Positions 8,493 to 17,673 of a stretch of 63,618 nt of DNA are shown one piece after another; position 1 is the stretch's first letter, and each line of letters begins with the position of its first letter. The notes under the pieces were generated by a model. That model was not told the DNA's origin, did no database searches, and saw nothing but the letters and a program-made list of their open reading frames with translations. The position numbers and the translations under genes were made by a program. Origin of the DNA: an uncultured Ruminiclostridium sp. (GTDB lineage: Bacteria > Bacillota > Clostridia > Oscillospirales > Ruminococcaceae); assembly GCA_910579265.1 (NCBI GenBank), contig CAJTTE010000016.1, positions 1 to 63,618 of the forward strand, read 5' to 3'.

Positions 8493-11400
8493 ATGGAGTT
8501 AAAATTCGATAAATCAAATAACGTTGTTGCTCCTCAGTTTGTATTGGCTACGAAAAGCGGGAGAAAATTAGGCGTGTTGCCCGCTTATAATATCACTTTC
8601 AAAAACAGGCTCAACTCTTATTCCGAGGCTTTTTTCAGAGTAAACAAGTACGATAACGGAGTAAAGTATCCCCTATGGGATAAGCTGAAAAACTTAAAGC
8701 TTATATATTGTCCTACCTGGAACATGTGGTATGAAGCAGAAGTAGAAACAAACGAAGAAAACAATACCGTTAAGAACGTCTCCTGCAAATCGCTCGGAGC
8801 GGCCGAGCTATCGCAGATAATGCTTTATAATATTGAAATAAATACCGCCGACGATATTGCGCGAGAACAATATTCGCCTACCGTATTGTATAATCCCGAT
8901 AATAAAGAAGGTTCTCTTTTGAACAGGATCATGGAAAAAGCGCCTAACTATAAAATAAGTCATGTAGACGAAAGCGTTAAATCCATGCAGAGAACCTTTC
9001 AGTTTGACAACATTTCCCTGTATGACGCGTTTATGAAAATAGCCGAAGAAATAAAATGCCTGTTTATAATAGACTGCAAAACAAACGGCGAAAACAAGCT
9101 TGAAAGAACAATTAATATTTACGATCTTGAAACCGTCTGCAACGACTGCGGCAACAGAGGAGATTATATCAAGGAATGCTCGGAATGCGGAAGTAAAAAC
9201 GTAAAAAGAGGATACGGCGAAGATACGTCCGTATACGTATCCGTGGATAATCTGGCTGACAGCGTAAATTATTCCGTTAATACGGGACAGATCAAAAATT
9301 GCTTCAGATTGGAAGCGGGGGACGATCTGATGACGGCGGTGGTAATCAGTTGTAATCCAAACGGCAGCGAATACGTTTGGCAATTCTCCAAAGATATGAG
9401 GGAGGATATGTCGGAGGAGTTGAACGACAAAATAACCCATTATGACGAACAATACGGGTATTTTCAAACAGACAAGACGTATGCCATTCCGGAAAAATTA
9501 CTAACTTCCTACAATGCTATTATCGGTAAATATAAATCGGACGATAATGATCTTAAAACTATCCCTGCGCTAATAAAGGGGTATCCTCAGCTTATGAACG
9601 CCTACTATGGCAGCATCGAAGCCGAGCTTTACCTTAAAAGCGTAATGATGCCAAGCGTTGATATTCATGAAACGACGGCGGGCGACGAAATAAAAAAGCT
9701 TACCTCGGAGAGCTTATCCCCAGTATCGGTAATAAATTTAAAGACATCATCGGAGTCTACGGTAGTTGGCGCCGTAGCAGCTTACGCAAGAGTCCTCGTC
9801 GATAACAGATATCAGGTAAAAACGACCGAAAGCGTATATAGCGGCAATACTTGGACGGGAAAAATAAAGATTACAAGATATTCCGACGAAGAGGATACCG
9901 CCGTAAGCAACACACTTTCGGTAACTATCGACGAAGATCATGCTAATTTTGTAAAACAGAAAATAGACAAAAAGATTTCTTCACAAGAAGAAAACGCGTA
10001 CGGTATAACGGCCTTATTTAAGCTTTCGGATAACGATTTTAAAAACGCTATAAAGAAATACGGACTATCAAGCTTAAAAATCTTCTACGACGGCTGTCAA
10101 GCATGCCTGGATATACTTACGAATCAAGGTGTCGCCGACAAAGCCTTATGGGAAGGCAAAAAACCGAACCTTTACCTTGAAACGTATATCCCGTACTTCA
10201 ATAAATTAGAATTTTTACACAACGAGATATCCGAAAGGGAAAGTGAAATAAATGTTATTTGCGGACAATATGATAAGGACGGATTGCTTATATCCGAAGG
10301 TATGCAGACATGCATTGAAAAAAATAAAAGCGACACCCAAAAGGCCTTAAACCTCAGGTCGTATTTGGGTGAAAAATTGTGGCTTGAGTTTGCGGCTTTC
10401 AGAAGAGAAGACACATACAAAAACGAAAATTATATTTCCGACGGATTAAGCAACGATGAAATTTTTCGAAACGCTCTTTCGTTTATTAAAGCCGCCGAAA
10501 AGGAAATATATAAAAGCGCTATGCTCCAGCATTCAATATCCGCGACCTTAAAAAATCTATTGGTCATGAAAGAATTCGCGCCTCTCACAGATAAATTTAC
10601 GCTTGGAAATTGGATCAGAATACGATCCGACGATAAAATTTTTAGGCTGAGACTTATAGAGTTCGGCGGGGATTTTGACAATCTGTCTTCTTTGTCCGTA
10701 GAATTTTCCGACATACTGGAAACGGCAGACGGGATAAACGATTGGGACAGTATACTAAAACAGGTGTCGTCAATAGCTTCAAGCTATGACGAAGTGACAA
10801 ACCAAGCCGAAGCGGGAGAACAGTCCTTTAAGCACTTAAAGGATTGGGTGGATAAAGGACTTGACGTCACCAATCAAAAAATAATAAGCGGCGCAGACAA
10901 TCAAACACAGGTATGGGATAGTCACGGTATGCTGTTTAGGGAGCATGACGAATTTACCGATAATTACTCCGACTTGCAATTAAAGATCATCAATTCCACT
11001 CTCGCCATGACCAACGATAACTGGAAAACCATAAAAACCGCGGTGGGTAAGTACTATTTCTTTGATCAAACAGACGGCGGTAAATTAAAAATAGGATACG
11101 GCGTCAACGCAGAGACGGTAATCGGAAAAATGATACTCGGCGAACAGCTTGGAATATATACCGACAACGGATCCATGTCATTTGATAAAAACGGATTAAA
11201 CATAACAAATAATAAAAATAACTTTAACGTCAATCCCAATTCAACCAAGCTTCTGACAATAAGCAACGACAAAAAGGATATTTTCTGGGTTGACGATAAA
11301 GGCGTTTTGCATATCTGCGGAGACGGAGCCGGTCTGGACATTACGGCGAACAATTCGGTCACGGGACTTCAAAGCAGCCTTACCCAAACAGCGGAAGAAA

Positions 11401-12380
11401 TCAGATTGGAAGTTGGAACCGCAGACAAAAGGTTAAGCACCAGAATTGATCAAACCGAGGAAAAAATCACGTTGGAAGCAGAAAGAGCTTCCGAGGAAGA
11501 AGGTCGCTTATCTTCAAGGATTACCGCCAACGCAGACGGAATAACCTCCGAGGTCGAAAGAGCAAAAGACGCTGAAAATACGCTGAAATCTTCAATCGAA
11601 CAAAATGCCGATAAAATAAGACTTGTGGTTCGGAAAGGCGAAGACGGCACTTCTTTCGAAGTCAACCCCAACGCGATACGGGTAGCATGGAATGACTCCA
11701 ACAACTATATTCAGCTTGAAAACGGAGGAATGAATATTTATTCCGCTTCAAGCAAATCCGGCGGCAATCTTTTAATGCGCCTTGATAATACGGGATCACG
11801 TTTTTATTATAAAGGAACATACGTGGGCAAAATAGGAACCAATCATATGGTAAACAGTTCCGACATGAGAGGTCTGTCGTTTGATCTGGACGGGGATCAT
11901 GATGATTATATGGCCTGGGCGCATAAAGAGGGCGACAATTATATGATCAAATTCGCATACTGGGTCGACGGCGACTTACTGAGGAGCGATTGTCCGCTTG
12001 AGGCCAGAAACACGTTTAAAGCAAGCTCCTCTTCCGTATTTAATGGCGAAACCACGTTTAACGGGGATGTATACTTTAAAAATTCAAGTATAGACGGAAT
12101 TTCCATTAAAGATAATTCCATATCCGGAGACAAGATACAAGCATTGCCCGCGACGAAAATTTCGGGTTATATCAGCTCCGGTAATATAGGAAACAGCGCC
12201 GTCGGCGAAGCGGAGCTGGCAAACAATTCCGTAACTACGGCAAAAATCGCATCCGGCAGTATAACGCCAAGACATATGGACGAAGACGCAACCGTAAGCG
12301 AAACAATTTACTTAAAAGACCGCGACGGGAATACCGTATCTCTTAAATTTTTAAACGGTCTATTGACGGAATTAGGATAA
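8493..12380 (+). CDS. phage tail hub / tail-associated protein with zinc-ribbon insertion
   Basis: A 1295-residue baseplate hub or tail-spike-type protein. Residues 1-400 fit the gp27-like hub fold of siphovirus tail proteins (start LKFDKSNNVVAPQFVLAT; later FDNISLYDAFMKIAEE). Around residues 212-236 two CxxC pairs (CNDCGN, then CSECGS) form a zinc ribbon, followed by VSVDNLADSVNYSVNTG. Residues about 960-1040 repeat coiled-coil segments such as RITANADGITSEVERA, a trimeric shaft. The C-terminal part is beta-rich and probably ends in a tip domain. No obvious peptidase or amidase motif is seen, so it may be purely structural. It precedes the small tail protein at 12395 with a 14-base gap. Confidence 0.82.
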   Translation: MELKFDKSNNVVAPQFVLATKSGRKLGVLPAYNITFKNRLNSYSEAFFRVNKYDNGVKYPLWDKLKNLKLIYCPTWNMWYEAEVETNEENNTVKNVSCKSLGAAELSQIMLYNIEINTADDIAREQYSPTVLYNPDNKEGSLLNRIMEKAPNYKISHVDESVKSMQRTFQFDNISLYDAFMKIAEEIKCLFIIDCKTNGENKLERTINIYDLETVCNDCGNRGDYIKECSECGSKNVKRGYGEDTSVYVSVDNLADSVNYSVNTGQIKNCFRLEAGDDLMTAVVISCNPNGSEYVWQFSKDMREDMSEELNDKITHYDEQYGYFQTDKTYAIPEKLLTSYNAIIGKYKSDDNDLKTIPALIKGYPQLMNAYYGSIEAELYLKSVMMPSVDIHETTAGDEIKKLTSESLSPVSVINLKTSSESTVVGAVAAYARVLVDNRYQVKTTESVYSGNTWTGKIKITRYSDEEDTAVSNTLSVTIDEDHANFVKQKIDKKISSQEENAYGITALFKLSDNDFKNAIKKYGLSSLKIFYDGCQACLDILTNQGVADKALWEGKKPNLYLETYIPYFNKLEFLHNEISERESEINVICGQYDKDGLLISEGMQTCIEKNKSDTQKALNLRSYLGEKLWLEFAAFRREDTYKNENYISDGLSNDEIFRNALSFIKAAEKEIYKSAMLQHSISATLKNLLVMKEFAPLTDKFTLGNWIRIRSDDKIFRLRLIEFGGDFDNLSSLSVEFSDILETADGINDWDSILKQVSSIASSYDEVTNQAEAGEQSFKHLKDWVDKGLDVTNQKIISGADNQTQVWDSHGMLFREHDEFTDNYSDLQLKIINSTLAMTNDNWKTIKTAVGKYYFFDQTDGGKLKIGYGVNAETVIGKMILGEQLGIYTDNGSMSFDKNGLNITNNKNNFNVNPNSTKLLTISNDKKDIFWVDDKGVLHICGDGAGLDITANNSVTGLQSSLTQTAEEIRLEVGTADKRLSTRIDQTEEKITLEAERASEEEGRLSSRITANADGITSEVERAKDAENTLKSSIEQNADKIRLVVRKGEDGTSFEVNPNAIRVAWNDSNNYIQLENGGMNIYSASSKSGGNLLMRLDNTGSRFYYKGTYVGKIGTNHMVNSSDMRGLSFDLDGDHDDYMAWAHKEGDNYMIKFAYWVDGDLLRSDCPLEARNTFKASSSSVFNGETTFNGDVYFKNSSIDGISIKDNSISGDKIQALPATKISGYISSGNIGNSAVGEAELANNSVTTAKIASGSITPRHMDEDATVSETIYLKDRDGNTVSLKFLNGLLTELG

Positions 12381-12394
12381 TCAAAGGAGAAAAA

Positions 12395-12658
12395 ATGAAA
12401 GGCAATAAGGTAGAAAAACCTATTACGTTACTCAGAGAGGAGTTCTCCGAAAGATTGTTAAGTCTTATAAACGAATCGGGGCTTCCCTTCTTTGTCGTGG
12501 AAGACGTTATGAAGAACATTATACCAAACGTATCGGCGGCGGCTAATAAACAGCTGGATATTGATAGGCAAAGCTATTTAAAAGCGTTAGAGGAATACAA
12601 AACAGAAGAAGAAAACAAAGCGGAACAGCACAACTCAAAGGATGGTGATATGCAGTGA
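12395..12658 (+). CDS. small phage tail-region protein of unknown function
   Basis: An 87-residue soluble protein with a strong GGAG site 6 bases before its ATG. It is helical and charged, with a Glu/Lys-rich end and no cysteine or membrane segment. Its last codons overlap the start of the receptor-binding protein (GTGA), so the two are translationally coupled. Small proteins of this size are common between hub and fibre genes and may act as adaptor or chaperone; I cannot name a family. Confidence 0.7.
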   Translation: MKGNKVEKPITLLREEFSERLLSLINESGLPFFVVEDVMKNIIPNVSAAANKQLDIDRQSYLKALEEYKTEEENKAEQHNSKDGDMQ

Positions 12659-15168
12659 ATGAGATTACCGTTTACGATATGAACGGAAACTTTCTTACCG
12701 AACTGGCGCAATGGGATGAGGATGTCTTTGTCTGCATCAAAGAAGAGGATATAACGCAGCCATGCGCCGTTCATTTCTTTAATAGCGAATCGGATATGTC
12801 ATATGTGGTTAATTCTATATACGAGGACGGCGTTTTAAAAGCAAAAATACCACATGACCTTCTATCAAAACCATATTCTATCATAGGTTATATTTATATT
12901 ACCGATATCGGAGGCAACAGAAGCGTTTGTCGATTCAGGCTTAACATGAGAAAAAAGCCTATGCCTTCAAATTTTATATATAAAGGGACGAAGGATTATG
13001 TAAATATAGAAGAAGTGGCAAAGGAATGCCGCGAATATTCCGATATAAGCAAGAATTGCGCGGATACCTCTAAAAGCTATGCGGTCGGAGGTACGGGAAC
13101 AAGAAACGGCGAAAATAACGATAACGCGAAATATTATTCTCAGCAAAGTAACGCTTACGCCGATATATCTTCGGACAAGGCAACCGAGTCGTCCGACTCG
13201 GCAAAAGCCGCAAAAGCATCCGAATCCAACGCCAAAATATCCGAGTCTAACTCTAAAACTTCGGAAACAAATTCAAAAGCAAGTGAAACGGCCGCAAAAA
13301 ATTCAGAGATAAACGCGGCGGCAAGTAAAACTGCGGCGGCAAATTCGGCGCAGTCAGCTAAAACATCGGAAACAAATTCAAAAACATCCGAAACAAATTC
13401 AAAGGCAAGCGAAACGGCCGCCAAATCAGCCGAAGCAAACGCCTTAAGCAGTAAAAACGCAGCCGCCGTATCCGAGGAAAACGCTTCTTCTTCAGCCGAA
13501 ACGGCGATAACCAAAGCGGCCGAATCAGAAAACAGCGCGAAACAATCCAAAAGCTATTCGGTAGGTAGTACGGGAATCAGAGAAAACGAAAACATAGACA
13601 ATGCAAAATATTATTATGAACAAAGCAAATCTTTAGCCGAACGCCTTTCCGGGACATTGTGTCCCATGGGCACCGTTGCTTTTGCAGATCTTCCGCTTTT
13701 GGAATCCGCATCTCAGGGCGATATGTATAATATATCAAACCAATTCACTACGAACAGCAACTTTAAAGAAGGTGCGGGAAACGTCATACCGGCGGGAGCC
13801 AACGTTTATAAAACGGCAGACGGAAAATGGGACATATTGGCCGGAACTCCCGTTACGGGCGTAAAAGGAAATTCGGAAAGTACATACCGAAGAGGAAATA
13901 TAAATATTACCCCGGATAATATAGGAGCATTAACTAATATAAAAATAGGAACCGTGACAACGGGAAACGCAGGAAGCAATGCGTCTGCGACAGCTTCCAC
14001 AAGCGGAACGGTGACTACCCTAAACTTAACGATACCCAAGGGTGATACGGGAGCAAAGGGAGATAAGGGCGACACGGGATCACAAGGAGCTGCGGGCGCT
14101 AAAGGCGCGACGGGTACGAGAGGAAGCCGATGGAATACGGGTACGGCTATTACCGGAACCTCCACGACCGCAACGGTTTTTTCGGGAAGCGGTATAACAG
14201 ACGCGCTTGCGAACGATATGTACCTAAACACAAGCACCGGATATACCTACCGCTGTACGACCGCCGGAGCGGCTTCGACGGCAAAATGGGTATATGCGGG
14301 AAGCATAAAAGGCGCAAAGGGAGACACGGGAGCTGCGGGAACAAAAGGAGATACGGGTGCTAAAGGTGCCAAGGGGGACAAGGGCGATTTAGGCATATAT
14401 TACGGCACTTGCTCAACGGCTGCGGATACCGTCGCCAAGACCGTTGCTCTTTCAGGCTTTACTCTTGCGACGGGCGCTATGGTTGCGGTAAGATTTACGG
14501 TTACCAATACCGCCGCCAACACCACGCTAAACGTAAACGGTACCGGCGCCAAAGCTATAAGATACAGAAACGCCGCTATAGGTTCATGGTGTTTGGCCGC
14601 AAATAGAACTTATACCTTTGTCTATGACGGAACCTATTGGCAATTGGTAGGTGACGTGGATACAAATACCACTTATACGAATATGACGGCGGCGACCGCT
14701 TCCGCGGCGGGTAAAGCCGGTCTTGTTCCCGCTCCTGCGGCGGGCAACCAAGCATATGTGTTAAGAGGCGACGGAAAATGGCATTCCAACTACGGATTAA
14801 CGCGCGTAGTAAGCGCATCCTTTTCTTCAAGCGGATTTTCCAACAGTATAATCTCCCCCGCATCATATTTCCAGGTAGTTATAGCATGCACAAAAAAAGA
14901 ACAGCAAGACATATCATTCTGCTATACTACTCCGTTACTCCCGATAAATAACAGCAGTAAGCTTCATTTATCCACGAGCAATATGCCCGTGGTACCTTAT
15001 TGTATGGACGGTTCTTCGTATAAAACGGCTAACTTTATTACCGTTGCCTTTCAAGACGGAAAAGTAACAGTAAGCGGGGGATACTACGGACAAAACCTAA
15101 AAGAAAATTTACCGCTAACCAACTATACCTCCGTTACCGGAACTATACACCTTTATTGGTACTACTAA
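12655..15168 (+). CDS. phage baseplate/receptor-binding protein with collagen-like repeats
   Basis: An 837-residue modular adhesion protein, starting at GTG 12655 inside the preceding gene's end. Residues 1-115 look like a BppU-type baseplate-anchoring domain. Residues about 160-300 are a Ser/Ala/Thr/Asn/Lys coiled coil built from SETNSKASETAAK-like units. Two collagen-like Gly-X-Y blocks follow (GDTGAKGDKGDTG at about 465-490, and a second at about 545-575), flanking a small beta domain. The remaining C-terminal part (about 580-837) is beta-rich and is probably the receptor-binding head. Gly-X-Y triple helices and coiled coils make trimeric fibres in many Firmicutes phages. It should decide host range. 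No reverse transcriptase or template repeat is nearby to diversify it. Confidence 0.85.
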   Translation: MNEITVYDMNGNFLTELAQWDEDVFVCIKEEDITQPCAVHFFNSESDMSYVVNSIYEDGVLKAKIPHDLLSKPYSIIGYIYITDIGGNRSVCRFRLNMRKKPMPSNFIYKGTKDYVNIEEVAKECREYSDISKNCADTSKSYAVGGTGTRNGENNDNAKYYSQQSNAYADISSDKATESSDSAKAAKASESNAKISESNSKTSETNSKASETAAKNSEINAAASKTAAANSAQSAKTSETNSKTSETNSKASETAAKSAEANALSSKNAAAVSEENASSSAETAITKAAESENSAKQSKSYSVGSTGIRENENIDNAKYYYEQSKSLAERLSGTLCPMGTVAFADLPLLESASQGDMYNISNQFTTNSNFKEGAGNVIPAGANVYKTADGKWDILAGTPVTGVKGNSESTYRRGNINITPDNIGALTNIKIGTVTTGNAGSNASATASTSGTVTTLNLTIPKGDTGAKGDKGDTGSQGAAGAKGATGTRGSRWNTGTAITGTSTTATVFSGSGITDALANDMYLNTSTGYTYRCTTAGAASTAKWVYAGSIKGAKGDTGAAGTKGDTGAKGAKGDKGDLGIYYGTCSTAADTVAKTVALSGFTLATGAMVAVRFTVTNTAANTTLNVNGTGAKAIRYRNAAIGSWCLAANRTYTFVYDGTYWQLVGDVDTNTTYTNMTAATASAAGKAGLVPAPAAGNQAYVLRGDGKWHSNYGLTRVVSASFSSSGFSNSIISPASYFQVVIACTKKEQQDISFCYTTPLLPINNSSKLHLSTSNMPVVPYCMDGSSYKTANFITVAFQDGKVTVSGGYYGQNLKENLPLTNYTSVTGTIHLYWYY

Positions 15169-15179
15169 AGGAGGATTTT

Positions 15180-15575
15180 ATGATTATATTCAAAGATCTA
15201 TCATGGCAAAGCGACTCCGCTGACCCCGACGCCAATTTTCTTGAAGGCGAAAGCTGCGAGCAGCCCAAGTGGGTTATTCCCGACGGTTCGGAGCTTGCGG
15301 AAAAAATAACGGCCGCTCGTTATTGGAATCCTGTTTTAAATGAAGACGGCGGGCTTATTGATATCATATTAACCGAACCGGTTTTAAACGATCAGGAAAG
15401 AATTTCGGAATTGAAAGCTCAATTGACCGAAATTGACGGTCTGGCAATAAGACCCCTCAGAGCCATTGCGGCAGGAACCGCTACGAACGAAGATAGGGAG
15501 ATACTCGCCGATCTTGAATATCGGGCGAACACCTGTAGAGAGCAATTAGCGGAATTGGGGATAAATAATGGATAA
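15180..15575 (+). CDS. small phage protein of unknown function
   Basis: 131 residues. ATG 15180 is chosen because AAAGGAGG lies 5 bases upstream; a TTG start 24 bases earlier would overlap the previous gene without a ribosome site. The C-terminal half contains a helical segment (IRPLRAIAAGTATNEDREIL) seen in phage tail-fibre neighbours, where such proteins may help fibre assembly. There is no membrane segment. It overlaps the next gene by 8 bases. Its role in tail assembly is inferred only from position. Confidence 0.7.
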   Translation: MIIFKDLSWQSDSADPDANFLEGESCEQPKWVIPDGSELAEKITAARYWNPVLNEDGGLIDIILTEPVLNDQERISELKAQLTEIDGLAIRPLRAIAAGTATNEDREILADLEYRANTCREQLAELGINNG

Positions 15576-15831
15576 TGCAATCATAGTAGCAGTCATCTCA
15601 GGCGCGTTTACTCTTGTCGGCACGTTAGGCGGGATACTGGCAAGCAGCAGGCTTACCGCATATCGTATAGAGCAGTTGGAAAAGAAAGTGGATAAGCATA
15701 ATCAAGTTATTGACAGAGTTTATCGTCTGGAACAAAAAGACGCGGTTACGGAAGAAGAAATCAAAGTTGTAAATCACAGGATCGACGATTTGGAAGACTT
15801 CCATAAAGATCCTAAAGGGTATCATATATGA
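15568..15831 (+). CDS. XhlA-like small membrane protein, holin accessory
   Basis: An 87-residue protein with one N-terminal hydrophobic segment (residues 4-26) followed by a charged helix (YRIEQLEKKVDKHNQVIDRV) that should form a cytoplasmic coiled coil. This is the architecture of XhlA-type and related holin accessory proteins found just before lysis genes. It lies between the tail fibre cluster and the holin/endolysin genes. Its stop overlaps an ATG (ATGA) that starts the frameshifted holin-like gene. Confidence 0.72.
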   Translation: MDNAIIVAVISGAFTLVGTLGGILASSRLTAYRIEQLEKKVDKHNQVIDRVYRLEQKDAVTEEEIKVVNHRIDDLEDFHKDPKGYHI

Positions 15832-16087
15832 CATGCAGTAAAAAATCCTGACGGTAAGTTACATATGCGGAATTGCTCTCACGATAATAACCGCAGCAGG
15901 CAGCTTCTTAGGATATGATATTACGGCGCTAGGTACGATTACGGCGATTGCTTACGGAGAAATATCCGTAAGCAACGCTTTTTATTATAATAAGGCAAAA
16001 CGCGAAAATGAAATAAAAATCGCATTCGAGCGTATTAAAAATATGCCTGAAAAAATAAATAGCAACACTGATATCGCATGGTCATAA
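15828..16087 (+). pseudogene. small holin-like membrane protein, frameshifted in an A run
   Basis: ATG 15828 overlaps the stop of the preceding gene and reads MTCSKK before an early stop at 15849. One base further on, the other frame stays open from 15845 to the TAA at 16085-16087: ILTVSYICGIALTIITAAG, then a second hydrophobic stretch and a charged tail (RENEIKIAFERIKNMPEKI). Seven instead of six A's at 15840-15845 would join both into one protein of about 86 residues with two membrane segments, the size and shape of a small holin. The cause may be a real mutation, a reading error in the homopolymer, or slippage on the A run. Confidence 0.7.
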
Positions 16088-16117
16088 ACGCCGTTAAAAA
16101 TTAAGGAGGACGCAAAA

Positions 16118-16468
16118 GTGAACGAGGCATTAATAAAAATATTTTCCTGTCTTGTAATCGCAGCGATCATAGGCATAGGAATTTACATATTTCTCAAGCT
16201 TCCGGTAGGAACACAAAGAAGAAAAATTAAGGAGTGGCTTTTGTGGGCTGTTACGGAAGCGGAAAAAGGATTGGGAAGCGGAACCGGGCAGTTGAAATTA
16301 AGGTGGGTATACGACCTGTTTATCGACAAGTTTAAATTTATATCGGTTTTTATCTCTTTTGGCACTTTTTCAAAATGGGTAGACGAAGCACTGAATAAGA
16401 TGCGCCTTTTACTGGAATCGAGTGAAAGTTTGCGAAATTTTATTAAGGACGAACCAAAGGAGGACTAA
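16118..16468 (+). CDS. phage holin, LLH family (superfamily 6)
   Basis: 116 residues, GTG start with AAGGAGG 8 bases upstream. Residues 5-27 form a single membrane segment. The rest is soluble and holds the typical LLH-holin features: WLLWAVTEAEKGLGSGTGQLK, then VYDLF and SFGTFSKWVDEALNKM. Such holins make the lesions that release endolysin at the end of the lytic cycle. It is immediately followed by the endolysin gene (one base between stop and start). Confidence 0.85.
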   Translation: MNEALIKIFSCLVIAAIIGIGIYIFLKLPVGTQRRKIKEWLLWAVTEAEKGLGSGTGQLKLRWVYDLFIDKFKFISVFISFGTFSKWVDEALNKMRLLLESSESLRNFIKDEPKED

Positions 16469-16469
16469 A

Positions 16470-17495
16470 ATGGCTGTTATAAAAGCTCAAGATTTAGTTT
16501 CAAAGGTTAAAGACATCGCACAAAAATATAAAACCGTATACTGTTGGGGAAGCTTCGGCTTCCCTATAACTTCATACAATATCGACAGATTGTCAAAGAA
16601 TTATCCGTCTATATACAATATTGCAAAAAAGGAAGAGTTAAAAAAACTTATCGGCGAAAAATATTTTGCTTTCGACTGCGTAGGATTAATTAAGGGCGTT
16701 CTGTGGGGGTTTAACGGAGATTTAAATAAAGCAAACGGAGGAACGGTATATTGCAGCAACGGCGTGAGCGACATAGACTGTAACACTATGTTCGATTTAT
16801 GTTCGGGCAAGACCTCTGATTTTTCCTCCGTGATTCCGGGAGAATTTTTATGGATGCAGGGACACATTGGCGTATACATAGGCGACGGGCTTGCCGTAGA
16901 GGCTACGGCAAGCTGGAATAATAAGGTTATGATTACGGCCGTAGGCAATATGGGTTCGGTAAGCGGATATAAAACCAGATCATGGACTAAACACGGTAAG
17001 TGTCCTTACGTTGATTATTCGGATGAAATAACATCCGAAAAAACATCTTCGAGTGTCGCCACCGTTAAAGAGTGCAACAACATTTACATCTCGGAAGGAA
17101 TAGCCGCTATTAGAAAATCCGCTACGACAAGCGAAAATAACATTAAAGGAAGGTGCGTAAACAAGAAATATTATACTGCTTCTCAAATAATTAAACCTTC
17201 CGGAAGCAATCAGGAGTGGTTCAGGCACGCCGACTCGGGTTATTACTCCGCTCTTACCGATTATGACGGAACAAAGCTTTTTACTCTTTACGGCACTTAT
17301 AAAAAGGGGATATCCAACGCTACCGTTAAAGTCAGAGCTTCGGCAAGTCTCAGTGGCGCGGAAATAGATACGTTAGACAAAGGCACTCCTGTTTATCTGA
17401 CGGGGAAAACAGCCGTTAGCGACAATGTTGATTGGGTACAGGTCGTTTATGACGGCGGGCTTTGTTGGTGCGCCAAGTTGTGGATAGACTGTTAA
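16470..17495 (+). CDS. endolysin, NlpC/P60-type peptidase with C-terminal SH3 part
   Basis: 341 residues from ATG 16470 (AAAGGAGG upstream, inside the end of the holin gene); a longer reading from 16422 has no ribosome site. The catalytic cysteine is in FDCVGLIKGVLWG, and the histidine in GHIGVYIGDG, followed by LAVEAT, as in NlpC/P60 and CHAP-like amidohydrolases. The C-terminal part (ISNATVKVRASASLSGAEI to the end) is an SH3-like wall-binding segment. It should cut peptide bonds in host peptidoglycan at lysis. There is no signal peptide, so export depends on the holin. It is the last clear phage late gene here. Confidence 0.88.
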   Translation: MAVIKAQDLVSKVKDIAQKYKTVYCWGSFGFPITSYNIDRLSKNYPSIYNIAKKEELKKLIGEKYFAFDCVGLIKGVLWGFNGDLNKANGGTVYCSNGVSDIDCNTMFDLCSGKTSDFSSVIPGEFLWMQGHIGVYIGDGLAVEATASWNNKVMITAVGNMGSVSGYKTRSWTKHGKCPYVDYSDEITSEKTSSSVATVKECNNIYISEGIAAIRKSATTSENNIKGRCVNKKYYTASQIIKPSGSNQEWFRHADSGYYSALTDYDGTKLFTLYGTYKKGISNATVKVRASASLSGAEIDTLDKGTPVYLTGKTAVSDNVDWVQVVYDGGLCWCAKLWIDC

Positions 17496-17538
17496 TCATG
17501 TATTCGAGTTTAAATAAAGATTTATAATTAAAATTATA

Positions 17539-17577
17539 CGAGGCTACCTTAATTGATTTAAGGTAGCCTCGTTTTTT
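17539..17577. terminator. strong terminator between endolysin and the convergent R-M operon
   Basis: CGAGGCTACCTTAA and its exact complement form a 14-bp stem with loop TTGAT, followed by seven T's on the + strand. It lies between the endolysin gene and the oppositely oriented DUF2130 gene; it fits best the phage late transcript. Confidence 0.85.
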
Positions 17578-17673
17578 TAGTTTTCAAGCACTATTGTTAA
17601 CACAAACATCTAAGTATCCGTTTCACTATTTCCCGCTTTCTTTGCACGAGTATTTCAAAAGATTTATCCGTCC

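Noticed and set aside
8808..9467. 219-residue antisense frame opposite the tail hub gene
   Set aside because: Shadow of a confidently coding frame; no domain signature.
12655..15168. Diversity-generating retroelement target in the receptor-binding protein
   Set aside because: No reverse transcriptase and no template repeat in the window; the repetitive part is the shaft, not the tip.
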